DNA of 46,637 nt from Wenyingzhuangia heitensis (GTDB lineage Bacteria > Bacteroidota > Bacteroidia > Flavobacteriales > Flavobacteriaceae): NCBI RefSeq assembly GCF_011762155.1, contig NZ_JAASQL010000008.1:1-46637 (forward strand), given 5' to 3'. The position numbers and the translations under genes are program-made. The notes below the pieces were generated by a model. It was not told where the DNA came from. It was given only the letters and a program-made list of their open reading frames with translations, and did not search any database. Below are positions 22,896-31,335 of the stretch, piece by piece. The first letter of the stretch is position 1; each line of letters opens with the position of its first letter.

Positions 22896-25265
22896 ATGTT
22901 TTATAAAACACTGAGTATATGGTTGCTTTGTAGCCTATATTCAATTGCATTTGCACAAAATACATCTCAAATAAAAGGAGTTGTTGTTAGTGAAAACACA
23001 TTAACTCCTATAGCTGGAGCCAATATTATAGGTAAAAACCTATTGTCTATATCATCAACAAATGGTGAGTTTGTTATAGATCATGTACACACAGATTCCT
23101 GTTCTTTTGAGGTGTGTTGTTTAGGTTATGCATGCAAAACCGTTGTTGTACATGCTGATGACGATAAAAACGCTGTTAAAATTTATTTAAAACAAGCTTC
23201 TACAGATTTAAAGGAAGTAAATATTTCTGCAAAATCAAAACAAAGAAAAGCCTTAGAAACACCAATGGTTTCTCAAACTGTATCTAAAGATTTTTTAGAT
23301 AAAAATAGAGAGAATAGTTTAATGCAAACTTTAAGTAAAATACCTGGAGTTAGTACTATTAACATTGGTTCTGGGCAATCTAAACCTGTAATTAGAGGTT
23401 TAGGATTTAACAGAGTTGCGGTGGTTCAGAACGGAATAAAACATGAAGCACAACAATGGGGAAATGACCACGGATTAGAAATAGATCAGCAAGGAATAGA
23501 AAACATTCAAATAATAAAGGGGCCTGCTTCTTTATTATATGGTTCTGATGCTATTGCGGGAGTGGTAGACATTCAGCCAAATAAAATTCCGTTACAGCAT
23601 TCTTTTAAGGGAGAGGTTAATGTACTGGGAGAAAGTAATAACGATTTGTTGGGAATATCTACTGGAATAGAGTCTAGAAAAGAAAAATGGTTTTACCGTG
23701 GGAGATTCACTTACAGAGATTATGCAGATTATAAAGTTCCTACAAATAAAATTAATTACGAAAATTACATTTTTGAATTGCACGATAATAACCTAAGAAA
23801 TACAGCAGGTAAAGAAATAGATGGAAGTGTTAGTGTTGGTTATGTTGCTAAAAACATAAAATCGGAAACAGTGTTTAGTAATGTAAATGCTAAAAACGGA
23901 TTTTTTGCCAATGCACATGGGTTAGAGGTAAGAACATCAAAAATAGATTATGACAGTTCTAATAGAGATATTGATTTGCCTTTTCATAACGTAAATCATT
24001 TTAAAATTACCAACAATACGTCTTTAGATTTTGGGAATCATACCTTGTTTTTTGATGTAGGTTTTCAGAACAACCACAGAGAAGAACATACAGAGCCAAC
24101 CGCTCATGGTTACATGCCAAAACCATCGGGTTCAAAAGAACGTGTGTTTAAAAAGAACACGTATTCTTTAAATGTAAAAGATTCGTTTACACTTAATAAA
24201 AAGCACGATGTGGTGTTGGGGGTAAACATGGAGTATCAAGATAATAATATTGGGGGGTGGGGATTTTTAATTCCAGAATATGATCGTTTTACTGCGGGTG
24301 TATTTGCTTATGACCAATTTGAAATTAATTCAGACTTACATTTTTTAGCGGGAATGCGTTATGATTTTGGTAAAGTAGACACCAAGGCTTATTACGATTG
24401 GTATCCTTCTACAGTAAGAAATGAAGACAATTCTACTTCTGATGTGTATTTGCAAAGAGCTCAAAACAAAAGTCTAAATTTTGGCAACTTGAGTGCTTCT
24501 GTAGGACTTAGTTACATTCAAAACCAAACGAGTTATAAACTAAATGTTGGTAGAAGTTTTAGAATGCCTTTGGCAAGTGAGTTGGCATCAGACGGAGTTA
24601 ATTATCACATGTATCGTTACGAAAGAGGAAATTTAGATTTAGATCCAGAGGTATCATATCAATTAGATGTAGAGGTAGACCATACCACAAAACTGTTTAG
24701 TGTTGGGGTTAGCCCATTTGTAAATCTGTTTGATAACTACATCTATTTAAACCCAACACCTACTTATTTTGAAACTTTGCAAATTTATGAATACACGCAA
24801 AGCAAAGTTTTTAGAATAGGGGGAGAGGCTAGAGCTAGTGTAAACCTTTATAAAAACTTGCAGTTAACTACTTCTGTAGAATATGTATACTCTAGACAAA
24901 CTAGTGGGCCTAAAAAAGATTTTACATTACCATTTTCACCACCCTTATCAGTATTGTTTTCTGCAAACTATCAGTTTAAAGACTTTTTGTTTTTTAAGAA
25001 ACCACAATTTATGGCAGATTATAGAATAACAGCATCGCAAGAAGAAATTGTGCCACCAGAAGAAATAACAGATGGTTTTCAGGTATTAAATATGTCTTTT
25101 ATCTCTAAAATGGATGTGTTTAAAAATGAAAATCCGATGGATGTACGTGTAAAATTAAATAATGTATTCAATACCAAATATTTTAACCATACCAGTTTTT
25201 ATAGGTTGATAGATGTGCCGGAAGCGGGTAGAAATATATCCTTATCACTAACAATACCTTTTTAA
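22896..25265 (+). CDS. ZnuD-like TonB-dependent outer-membrane receptor
   Basis: This receptor of about 789 residues starts at the ATG 22896 (MFYKTLSIWLLCSLYSIAFA signal peptide); an in-frame ATG at 22857 would add 13 residues before the signal and is less likely. Next come a carboxypeptidase-regulatory-like domain (IKGVVVSENTLTPIAGANII), a plug domain with the TonB-receptor pattern PVIRGLGFNRVAVVQNGI and KHEAQQWGNDHGLEIDQQGI, and a 22-strand type barrel ending ISLSLTIPF. The QQWGxDHGxEID wording is typical of ZnuD-like zinc receptors, and a His-containing loop (NNHREEHTEPTAHGYMP) is plausible for metal capture. It lies between the small Cys/His gene and the DUF4625 lipoproteins. Confidence 0.85.
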   Translation: MFYKTLSIWLLCSLYSIAFAQNTSQIKGVVVSENTLTPIAGANIIGKNLLSISSTNGEFVIDHVHTDSCSFEVCCLGYACKTVVVHADDDKNAVKIYLKQASTDLKEVNISAKSKQRKALETPMVSQTVSKDFLDKNRENSLMQTLSKIPGVSTINIGSGQSKPVIRGLGFNRVAVVQNGIKHEAQQWGNDHGLEIDQQGIENIQIIKGPASLLYGSDAIAGVVDIQPNKIPLQHSFKGEVNVLGESNNDLLGISTGIESRKEKWFYRGRFTYRDYADYKVPTNKINYENYIFELHDNNLRNTAGKEIDGSVSVGYVAKNIKSETVFSNVNAKNGFFANAHGLEVRTSKIDYDSSNRDIDLPFHNVNHFKITNNTSLDFGNHTLFFDVGFQNNHREEHTEPTAHGYMPKPSGSKERVFKKNTYSLNVKDSFTLNKKHDVVLGVNMEYQDNNIGGWGFLIPEYDRFTAGVFAYDQFEINSDLHFLAGMRYDFGKVDTKAYYDWYPSTVRNEDNSTSDVYLQRAQNKSLNFGNLSASVGLSYIQNQTSYKLNVGRSFRMPLASELASDGVNYHMYRYERGNLDLDPEVSYQLDVEVDHTTKLFSVGVSPFVNLFDNYIYLNPTPTYFETLQIYEYTQSKVFRIGGEARASVNLYKNLQLTTSVEYVYSRQTSGPKKDFTLPFSPPLSVLFSANYQFKDFLFFKKPQFMADYRITASQEEIVPPEEITDGFQVLNMSFISKMDVFKNENPMDVRVKLNNVFNTKYFNHTSFYRLIDVPEAGRNISLSLTIPF

Positions 25266-25302
25266 AATAAATAATTAATAACAATCATTAAAATTAAATC
25301 AA

Positions 25303-26133
25303 ATGAAAACAAAGAGTATCAAAACAAATTTTAAATTTTTAGCAATCATTGCTTTTTTAGCATTGACTTTTCAATCATGTAATAACGACGACGATAGTAT
25401 TGAATTAGGAGGTCCTGTTATTTCTGAGTTTGAATATGGAGAAGGTCATCATGGAGAGGATGAAGATCATGACCATGAAGAAGAAGCATATGCTTACAAA
25501 GGATCTGACATGCATTTAGAAGCAACAATTACTTCAGATGTAAAAATAGCAAGTATTTCACTTTCTGTACATACGCATGATGTAGAACCAGGTGACGATG
25601 AAGTAGAGTGGGATTTTGAAAAAGTATTTACAGACGAAAAATATTTAGTTCTAAATCCAACATTTCACGAGCATATTGACATTCCAAGTAACATTCCTGC
25701 TGGTGAATACCACGTAGAATTAGTAGTTACTGATGAAGATGGAAAAAGCACTGAAGTAGAAGGACATGTTGATATAATGGAACCTATTACCATTAGTGAG
25801 CCTTCTGTAGATACTACTGTAACTAGAGGAGATGATTTTCATGCAGAGTTCATGATAAATGCTGTTAAAGGTATTCACAATGTTTCTGTTGATGTACATG
25901 CGCATGGGTTAACTGTTGCTGAAGGAGAAGTAGAATGGGATTTTGAAAAAGAGTTTGAGGATAAGTACCATGAAAAAACAGAAGTAGAATTCCATGAACA
26001 CATAGATGTTCCTGCTACTGCACCTGCAGGAGAATACCACATTATTTTTACAGTTAAAGATGAAGATGGGAATACTCAAAAGTACGAAACTCATATAGAT
26101 GTTACCAAAGAGGGAGCAATTACTAAAGCATAA
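25303..26133 (+). CDS. DUF4625-type lipoprotein with duplicated His/acidic domains
   Basis: This 276-residue lipoprotein has a lipobox FQSC (Cys about 26) followed by NNDDDS. A His/Asp/Glu-rich stretch, GEGHHGEDEDHDHEEEAYAY, follows. Two tandem copies of one domain come next. Each has VEWDFEK, then FHEHIDxPxxxPAGEYHxxxxV, then DEDGxxxxxExHxDI, so the gene carries an internal duplication. The residues suggest zinc binding on the cell surface or in the periplasm. It follows the TonB receptor by 37 bases, precedes another DUF4625 lipoprotein, and a hairpin separates the two. DUF4625 proteins are not functionally characterised. Confidence 0.78.
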   Translation: MKTKSIKTNFKFLAIIAFLALTFQSCNNDDDSIELGGPVISEFEYGEGHHGEDEDHDHEEEAYAYKGSDMHLEATITSDVKIASISLSVHTHDVEPGDDEVEWDFEKVFTDEKYLVLNPTFHEHIDIPSNIPAGEYHVELVVTDEDGKSTEVEGHVDIMEPITISEPSVDTTVTRGDDFHAEFMINAVKGIHNVSVDVHAHGLTVAEGEVEWDFEKEFEDKYHEKTEVEFHEHIDVPATAPAGEYHIIFTVKDEDGNTQKYETHIDVTKEGAITKA

Positions 26134-26145
26134 AACACAAATTAA

Positions 26146-26177
26146 AACCCTTGTCGCTTTTTAAAGTGACAAGGGTT
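26146..26177 (+). terminator. Intercistronic hairpin between the two DUF4625 genes
   Basis: AACCCTTGTC (26146-26155) pairs with GACAAGGGTT (26168-26177), loop about 12. It is not followed by a long T run, so it may be a partial terminator or a transcript-stabilising hairpin that sets different levels of the receptor and lipoprotein mRNA against the downstream genes. Confidence 0.5.
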
Positions 26178-26191
26178 AAATAACAAAAGGT

Positions 26192-26671
26192 ATGAAAATT
26201 ATTAAAAATTATTTATTTTATTTTCTTGTAGCATCGCTTTTTATAGCCTGTACAAGTGATGACGGTTTTGATAAAGATGAAGAAAAACCAACCATTAGTG
26301 TAAATTATACCAATGGTTTTCCTCAGGGTTGTACTCAATTAACAAAAGGACAAACGTATAGCTTTAGAGCTCAGGTTACAGACAACAAAGAATTAGCGGC
26401 TTATAGTCTAGATATTCATCATAATTTTGACCACCATACACATGACGACCAAGTTACAGAATGTGATTTGGGAGCTATTAAATCATCTGTAAATCCTTAT
26501 TTACATGTAGAAAATTATACGATTACAGAAGGGTTAACGGCTTATGAAATAAACATCAGCATTACTATTCCTGATGATGTTGATACTGGTGATTATCATT
26601 GTGCTTATTCTGTAACAGATAAAACAGGTTGGCAGTCTAGAACTTCTATAGATATAAAAATTGTAGAGTAA
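26192..26671 (+). CDS. DUF4625-like lipoprotein, single domain
   Basis: This 159-residue lipoprotein has a lipobox SLFIAC (Cys20), followed by TSDDGFDKDEEKP. One domain follows, with YSLDIHHNFDHHTHDDQVTE as a His-rich loop and IPDDVDTGDYHCAYSVTDKT near the end. The order resembles each repeat of the preceding lipoprotein, so the two are probable paralogs. It stops nine bases before the COG0523 gene, so the two are co-transcribed. A metal-binding surface or periplasmic role is inferred from the histidines and location. Confidence 0.72.
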   Translation: MKIIKNYLFYFLVASLFIACTSDDGFDKDEEKPTISVNYTNGFPQGCTQLTKGQTYSFRAQVTDNKELAAYSLDIHHNFDHHTHDDQVTECDLGAIKSSVNPYLHVENYTITEGLTAYEINISITIPDDVDTGDYHCAYSVTDKTGWQSRTSIDIKIVE

Positions 26672-26680
26672 AATAAGACA

Positions 26681-27880
26681 ATGAAAAAATTACCCGTAAC
26701 TGTTTTAAGCGGTTTTCTAGGAGCAGGAAAAACCACATTATTAAATCATATTTTACATAATAAGCAGGGCTTAAAAGTGGCTGTTATTGTAAATGATATG
26801 AGCGAAGTAAACATTGATGCTCAGTTTATAGAAAATGAAAACACACTTTCTAGAACCGAAGAAAAACTAGTAGAAATGTCTAACGGATGTATTTGTTGTA
26901 CGTTGCGTGAAGATTTAATGGTTGAGGTAGAAAAATTAGCGGCTCAAAATAAGTTTGATTATTTACTAATAGAAAGTACAGGTATTAGCGAACCTATTCC
27001 TGTTGCCCAAACATTTACGTTTGAAAGTGAGGATGGTACTATAGATTTAAGTCGATTTAGTTATATAGATACGATGGTTACCGTATTAGATGCTTTTAAT
27101 TTTTTAAAAGACTTTTCTAGCGCTGATTATTTAGCCACTAGAGAACTTACCAATATTGATGGAGATGATAGAACGATTGTTAATTTGTTAACAGATCAAA
27201 TTGAGTTTGCCAATGTCATTATCATTAATAAAATGGATTTGGTTACCAAAGAAGAGTTAGAAGAACTAAAAAGTATTGTTCATAAACTAAACCCAGAAGC
27301 TAAAATTATTTTTGCCAATCAATCTAACGTAGCCTTAAAAGAGGTTATTGATACAGGTTTGTTTGATTATGACAAAGCAGAAGCTTCTGCAGGTTGGATC
27401 AAAGAACTAGAAAACGAACATACTCCAGAAACCGAAGAATACGGTATTGGTTCTATGGTGTTTAAAAGTAAAAAACCGTTTCATCCAGAGCGTTTTTTAA
27501 CCTACTTAAATACAGACTTTCCACAAAATATTATACGTAGTAAAGGGTTGTTTTGGATGGCATCAAGATCTGGGCAAGCCTTGGTGTGGAGTTCTGCTGG
27601 TGGTTCTTGCAAGGCAGATTCTGCAGGAGATTGGTGGGCATCTATGCCGTATAGTGAGCGAATCAATCATCCGATGTTTCATGAAAACAAAGACCAGTTA
27701 GAAAGTGATTGGGATTCTGTTTTTGGAGACAGAAAAATAGAACTAGTATTTATAGGACAACACATAGAAAAAGAAAAAATGAGAACTCATTTAGAAAAGT
27801 GCTTGCTAACGGATGAAGAAGTCTCAGTTTGGAAAAATGAATTGTTCCCTCAAAAAGACCAATGGCCTATTGTTAGATAA
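26681..27880 (+). CDS. COG0523/CobW-family GTP-dependent metallochaperone
   Basis: This 399-residue P-loop GTPase has Walker [12 protein letters not shown] (residues 11-21), the family's metal-binding CxCC at [11 protein letters not shown] (C70, C72, C73), the STGISEP switch motif and INKMDL as the guanine-specificity motif. A C-terminal CobW_C domain follows (from about 255). Members near Zur-type repressors hand zinc to client enzymes under zinc limitation; a cobalt or nitrile-hydratase role is unlikely here. It lies nine bases after the second lipoprotein and 21 before the ABC ATPase. The presence of a folE gene downstream is a recurrent partner of zinc-type COG0523 proteins. Confidence 0.9.
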   Translation: MKKLPVTVLSGFLGAGKTTLLNHILHNKQGLKVAVIVNDMSEVNIDAQFIENENTLSRTEEKLVEMSNGCICCTLREDLMVEVEKLAAQNKFDYLLIESTGISEPIPVAQTFTFESEDGTIDLSRFSYIDTMVTVLDAFNFLKDFSSADYLATRELTNIDGDDRTIVNLLTDQIEFANVIIINKMDLVTKEELEELKSIVHKLNPEAKIIFANQSNVALKEVIDTGLFDYDKAEASAGWIKELENEHTPETEEYGIGSMVFKSKKPFHPERFLTYLNTDFPQNIIRSKGLFWMASRSGQALVWSSAGGSCKADSAGDWWASMPYSERINHPMFHENKDQLESDWDSVFGDRKIELVFIGQHIEKEKMRTHLEKCLLTDEEVSVWKNELFPQKDQWPIVR

Positions 27881-27901
27881 AAAGAAAACCTATAAATTTA
27901 T

Positions 27902-28531
27902 ATGATACAAATAAACAATCTTACGTTTCAATACCCAACCAAAGAACACGTTTTTAAATTCCCTAATATCCATTTAAAAGAACAAGAAAATTTACTTGTC
28001 TTAGGAAAATCTGGAGTAGGAAAAACAACGTTGTTACATATATTAGCAGGTTTATTACAACCTACTCAAGGAACTGTTAAGATTGATGATGTGTCTATAC
28101 ATTCTTTGTCTCATCAAAAGTTAGATGCTTTTAGAGGACAAAATATAGGGCTTGTTTTTCAAAGTAATCATGCCGTAAATTCTTTAACTGTTTTAGAAAA
28201 CTTACAGGCTCGTCTTTTTTTTAGCAAACAACCTGTTGACCCTAAAAAGATTGATGTCTTGTTAGAAGAATTGGGTTTAATTCAGCTTAAAAAACATTAT
28301 ATAAATGAACTCAGTCAAGGACAATTACAAAGATTGGCCATTGCATTGTCTGTAATTCACAATCCTAAAATTATTTTGGCAGATGAGCCTACATCTAGTT
28401 TAGATGATGACAATTGTAAGGTAGTAATAGAACTACTTAAAAAAAAAGCGGAGCAGACCAATGCTAATCTTGTGGTAATTACACACGATCAAAGAGTAAA
28501 GTCATTATTTTCTAATACCCTTACATTATGA
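27902..28531 (+). CDS. ABC transporter ATP-binding protein (LolD/MacB type)
   Basis: This 209-residue ATPase has Walker A GKSGVGKTTLL, the Q loop LVFQSNHAVN, a signature LSQGQLQRLAIALS (close to LSGGQ), Walker B ILADEPTSSLDDD and a switch His (VITHDQRV). The Q in place of the first G in LSGGQ is unusual but tolerated. It overlaps the next gene by four bases (ATGA) and so is coupled to the FtsX-like permease. Its order, ATPase then permease then DUF3299-like exported protein, is that of the Zur-controlled Pseudomonas PA4064-PA4066 genes and Vibrio Zrg genes. A role in zinc-related transport is inferred from this. Confidence 0.85.
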   Translation: MIQINNLTFQYPTKEHVFKFPNIHLKEQENLLVLGKSGVGKTTLLHILAGLLQPTQGTVKIDDVSIHSLSHQKLDAFRGQNIGLVFQSNHAVNSLTVLENLQARLFFSKQPVDPKKIDVLLEELGLIQLKKHYINELSQGQLQRLAIALSVIHNPKIILADEPTSSLDDDNCKVVIELLKKKAEQTNANLVVITHDQRVKSLFSNTLTL

Positions 28532-29751
28532 GAATCTGGAAAATAAGCCTACAAAACATCAAAAGCAAAAAAGGCTATACACTTGTGAGTATATTTACCT
28601 TGGCATTAAGTAGTATGCTTCTTTTAGGAATTCAGCAACTAAAAAAAACATTTCAATATCAAGTAAATAATAATATTGAAAAGATAGATATGGTGGTGGG
28701 AGCTAAAGGAAGTCCACTACAATTGGTGTTGTCATCAGTCTTACATATGGACAATCCTACAGGGAATATTCTATACAACGATGCCAAAAAAATTGGTGAG
28801 AGTAGACTGATAAAAACGGCCATTCCTATTTCTTATGGTGATAATTACAAAGGATATAAAATTGTAGGAACCACCAAAGAGTTTGCTAGTCTTTACAATG
28901 CAGTGTTAGATAAAGGACGTGAGGTAAACAAAGCTATGGAAGTGGTATTAGGACATGATATTGCTAAAAATTTAGAATTAGAGTTAGGGGATACTTTTTT
29001 AAGCTCTCATGGTCTGTTAGAAAATGATCTAGATGTTCATTCGGAATATTTAACCGTTGTGGGTATTTACAAACAAACTAACAAAGTAATAGATAGATTA
29101 ATTATAACGGATTTAGAAAGTATTTGGGAGGTTCATCATCATGAAAAAGAAGAACATCATCATGATGATGGGGAGCACTACCACAAAACAGAACATCATT
29201 CTGAAAAAGAAATAACCTCTTTGTTAGTGACTTTTAAATCTCCTACAGGGCTTTTAACAATGCCTAAAAGAATTAATAAAAACACCAATATGCAGGCAGC
29301 ATTGCCAAAATATGAATTAGATAAATTGTATGAATATACAGGAGTAGGATTTACAATTATTTCTGTAATTGCCTATGTTATCTTTTTAGTTTCTAGCCTT
29401 ATTATTTTCATTAGTATTTACAAAATGATCAAAGAGCAGCGTTTTTACCTAGCTCTTTTTAGAACCTATGGAGCAAGTAATCTTCAGTTGTTGCAAATTA
29501 TAGCCTATGAAACTTTTACCATTGTATCTATTGCTTTTTTGTTAGGAATAGCGATGGCAAAGGGAGGTCTTTATTTTATGTTTTCTATACTAAATGCTAA
29601 CTACCAACAAACTCGTATTCAAGATCTTGCTATTACAGACTACTTAGAGTTAGGAAGCTTGGTTTTTACCGTGGTTGTTTTATCTGTGTTACTGGCTATA
29701 TATCCTATTGTAAAAATGAATATTTCAACAACGTTAAGTCATGAAAAATAA
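28528..29751 (+). CDS. FtsX-like ABC permease with a His-rich periplasmic loop
   Basis: This 407-residue permease has one N-terminal transmembrane segment (about 17-35), a large periplasmic domain, and three more membrane segments (about 273-297, 325-350 and 370-395), the LolE/MacB topology. The periplasmic domain contains ten histidines in 22 residues: H203-205, H210-212, H217, H219, H223 and H224, mixed with acidic residues (EVHHHEKEEHHH). This is not usual for LolE-type proteins and suggests metal contact. It is translationally coupled with the ATPase and overlaps the following exported-protein gene by 11 bases. Confidence 0.82.
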   Translation: MRIWKISLQNIKSKKGYTLVSIFTLALSSMLLLGIQQLKKTFQYQVNNNIEKIDMVVGAKGSPLQLVLSSVLHMDNPTGNILYNDAKKIGESRLIKTAIPISYGDNYKGYKIVGTTKEFASLYNAVLDKGREVNKAMEVVLGHDIAKNLELELGDTFLSSHGLLENDLDVHSEYLTVVGIYKQTNKVIDRLIITDLESIWEVHHHEKEEHHHDDGEHYHKTEHHSEKEITSLLVTFKSPTGLLTMPKRINKNTNMQAALPKYELDKLYEYTGVGFTIISVIAYVIFLVSSLIIFISIYKMIKEQRFYLALFRTYGASNLQLLQIIAYETFTIVSIAFLLGIAMAKGGLYFMFSILNANYQQTRIQDLAITDYLELGSLVFTVVVLSVLLAIYPIVKMNISTTLSHEK

Positions 29752-30181
29752 AATCATTCTTATAGTGTTTTTGGGAGTTTGTTCGGTGAGTTTTGGGCAA
29801 CAAACTATTACTTGGCAAGATTTAGCAAAGGTAAAATTTACAGAAAAGTATTTTCCTGCATTGAAAGAAACTTTTTTATATCCACATTTTTCTGTCTCGG
29901 TAAAAAGTTTAGAAGGAAAACAAGTACAACTCAAAGGATATTTTTTAGATGTAGATCCTCAAGGAAAATTATATGTATTGTCTAAAGGACCTATGTCTTC
30001 CTGTTTCTTTTGTGGAGAAGGTGGCCCCGAAACTGCTGTAGAAATACAATTGGCATCTGCAGCTAATTTTAAAACAGATGACGTGTTAGTGGTTACCGGA
30101 ACTTTGTACTTAAATGCAGATGATATTGAGCATTTTAATTACATTTTAAAAGATTGTAGAGCAAAACGAATTGACAAATAA
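29741..30181 (+). CDS. Exported DUF3299-like protein
   Basis: This 146-residue exported protein has a signal peptide (MKNKIILIVFLGVCSVSFGQ). Its body reads KSLEGKQVQLKGYFLDVDPQ and GKLYVLSKGPMSSCFFCGEG. The GYFL and a conserved Cys after the core strands resemble DUF3299, the family that sits directly after the FtsX-like permease in Zur-controlled operons of Pseudomonas (PA4066) and Vibrio. The CFFC pair could bind metal or form a disulfide. Its 11-base overlap with the permease gene places it in the same unit. Family membership is by resemblance and gene order. Confidence 0.65.
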   Translation: MKNKIILIVFLGVCSVSFGQQTITWQDLAKVKFTEKYFPALKETFLYPHFSVSVKSLEGKQVQLKGYFLDVDPQGKLYVLSKGPMSSCFFCGEGGPETAVEIQLASAANFKTDDVLVVTGTLYLNADDIEHFNYILKDCRAKRIDK

Positions 30182-30199
30182 ATTTTAAAAAATAAAAAG

Positions 30200-30856
30200 G
30201 TGGAAAATAAAAATTTTGAAGAAATGGGAGACAGTCATCAAATGACTTCTTTAGAAACACCTTTAAGATCAGATGCTTTTAAAAAATCTGATGAAGAAAA
30301 AATAAAAGCCATTCAACAACATTTTTCTAAAATTATGGAAGAGTTGGGGTTAGATTTAACCGATGATAGTTTAAAAGGAACTCCTTATAGAGTAGCAAAA
30401 ATGTATGTAAAAGAATTGTTTATGGGATTAAACCCCGCCAACAAACCCAAACTATCTGTGTTTGACAATAAGTACGATTATAACAAAATGTTGGTAGAAA
30501 GTGACATTACTTTTAATTCATCGTGCGAACATCACTTTTTACCTATTGTAGGAAAAGCTCATGTGGGGTATGTATCTAGCGGAAAAGTAATAGGATTGTC
30601 TAAAATTAATAGAGTAGTAGATTATTATGCAAAAAGACCTCAGGTACAAGAGCGTATGAGTTTGCAAATATTTAACGAATTAAAAGAAGTATTAGATACA
30701 GACAATGTAATTGTGGTGGTAGAAGCAGAGCATTTATGTGTGTCTAGCAGAGGGATTAACGATAAAACATCTAAAACAACTACTATAGAATACGCAGGAG
30801 TTTTTAAAGATGCTAACACAAGAAATGATTTTTTTAAACTGATGAATCCTAAATAA
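30200..30856 (+). CDS. folE: GTP cyclohydrolase I (FolE type IA)
   Basis: This 218-residue enzyme converts GTP to dihydroneopterin triphosphate, the first step of folate and pterin synthesis. The zinc ligands are C109 and H112 (SSCEHHFLP) and C180 (EHLCVSSRG), at nearly the same positions as in Escherichia coli (C110, H113, C181), so it is the zinc-dependent type IA, not the zinc-sparing IB. The start is GTG at 30200; an ATG nine codons later is possible. It is in a zinc-limitation locus rather than with folate genes, so it is probably a second copy kept active by the nearby COG0523 chaperone. That is inference. Confidence 0.9.
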   Translation: MENKNFEEMGDSHQMTSLETPLRSDAFKKSDEEKIKAIQQHFSKIMEELGLDLTDDSLKGTPYRVAKMYVKELFMGLNPANKPKLSVFDNKYDYNKMLVESDITFNSSCEHHFLPIVGKAHVGYVSSGKVIGLSKINRVVDYYAKRPQVQERMSLQIFNELKEVLDTDNVIVVVEAEHLCVSSRGINDKTSKTTTIEYAGVFKDANTRNDFFKLMNPK

Positions 30857-30862
30857 TAATTT

Positions 30863-31279
30863 GTGGAAGCCAGAAATATTTTAAAGCAACACTCTTTACG
30901 AGCTACCTCTCATAGGTGTAAGGTATTAGATTATATGATACAATCTAACCGTGCCTTAACGCATTTAGATTTAGAGGGAAATTTTAAGAATAAAATAAAC
31001 AGGGTAAGTTTGTATAGAATGTTGTACTCGTTTTCTGAAAAAAATATTGTGAATGAAATTATAGACTCTAACAGGGTCACTAATTATATTTTTAACAAGC
31101 AATTAAAAAAGCACGTACAACATTCTTATTTTAAATGTAAAACATGCAATAAGGTGATAAAACTACCAGCATTGCCTATAGAGTATGTAAAATGTTTTGA
31201 GCATATACACATAGAAAAACTAAATGTGTTGGCAGAAGGAACTTGTAAAACCTGTTGTACAAAAATTACTGACAATTAG
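30863..31279 (+). CDS. Second Fur-family regulator
   Basis: This 138-residue Fur-like protein starts at GTG 30863, six bases after folE. The N-terminal half (LKQHSLRATSHRCKVLDYMI, then HLDLEGNFKNKINRVSLYRM) is the Fur winged helix, and the C-terminal half has FKCKTCNKVIKL and GTCKTCC, two CxxC sites as in the first Fur-family gene. It diverges clearly from that one and lies at the end of the same plus-strand run, so the locus is bracketed by two Fur-family regulators. It may be autoregulatory or sense another metal. It is followed by the convergent nadB gene. Confidence 0.8.
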   Translation: MEARNILKQHSLRATSHRCKVLDYMIQSNRALTHLDLEGNFKNKINRVSLYRMLYSFSEKNIVNEIIDSNRVTNYIFNKQLKKHVQHSYFKCKTCNKVIKLPALPIEYVKCFEHIHIEKLNVLAEGTCKTCCTKITDN

Positions 31280-31335
31280 CCGACATTGAGTTCGTGTTTA
31301 AAATACAAAAATCAGGTTTTATCTAAAAGCTAAAA

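Noticed and set aside
28528-29751. Macrolide efflux (MacB) permease
   Set aside because: ATPase and permease are separate, no MacA partner is present, and the neighbours are metal genes.
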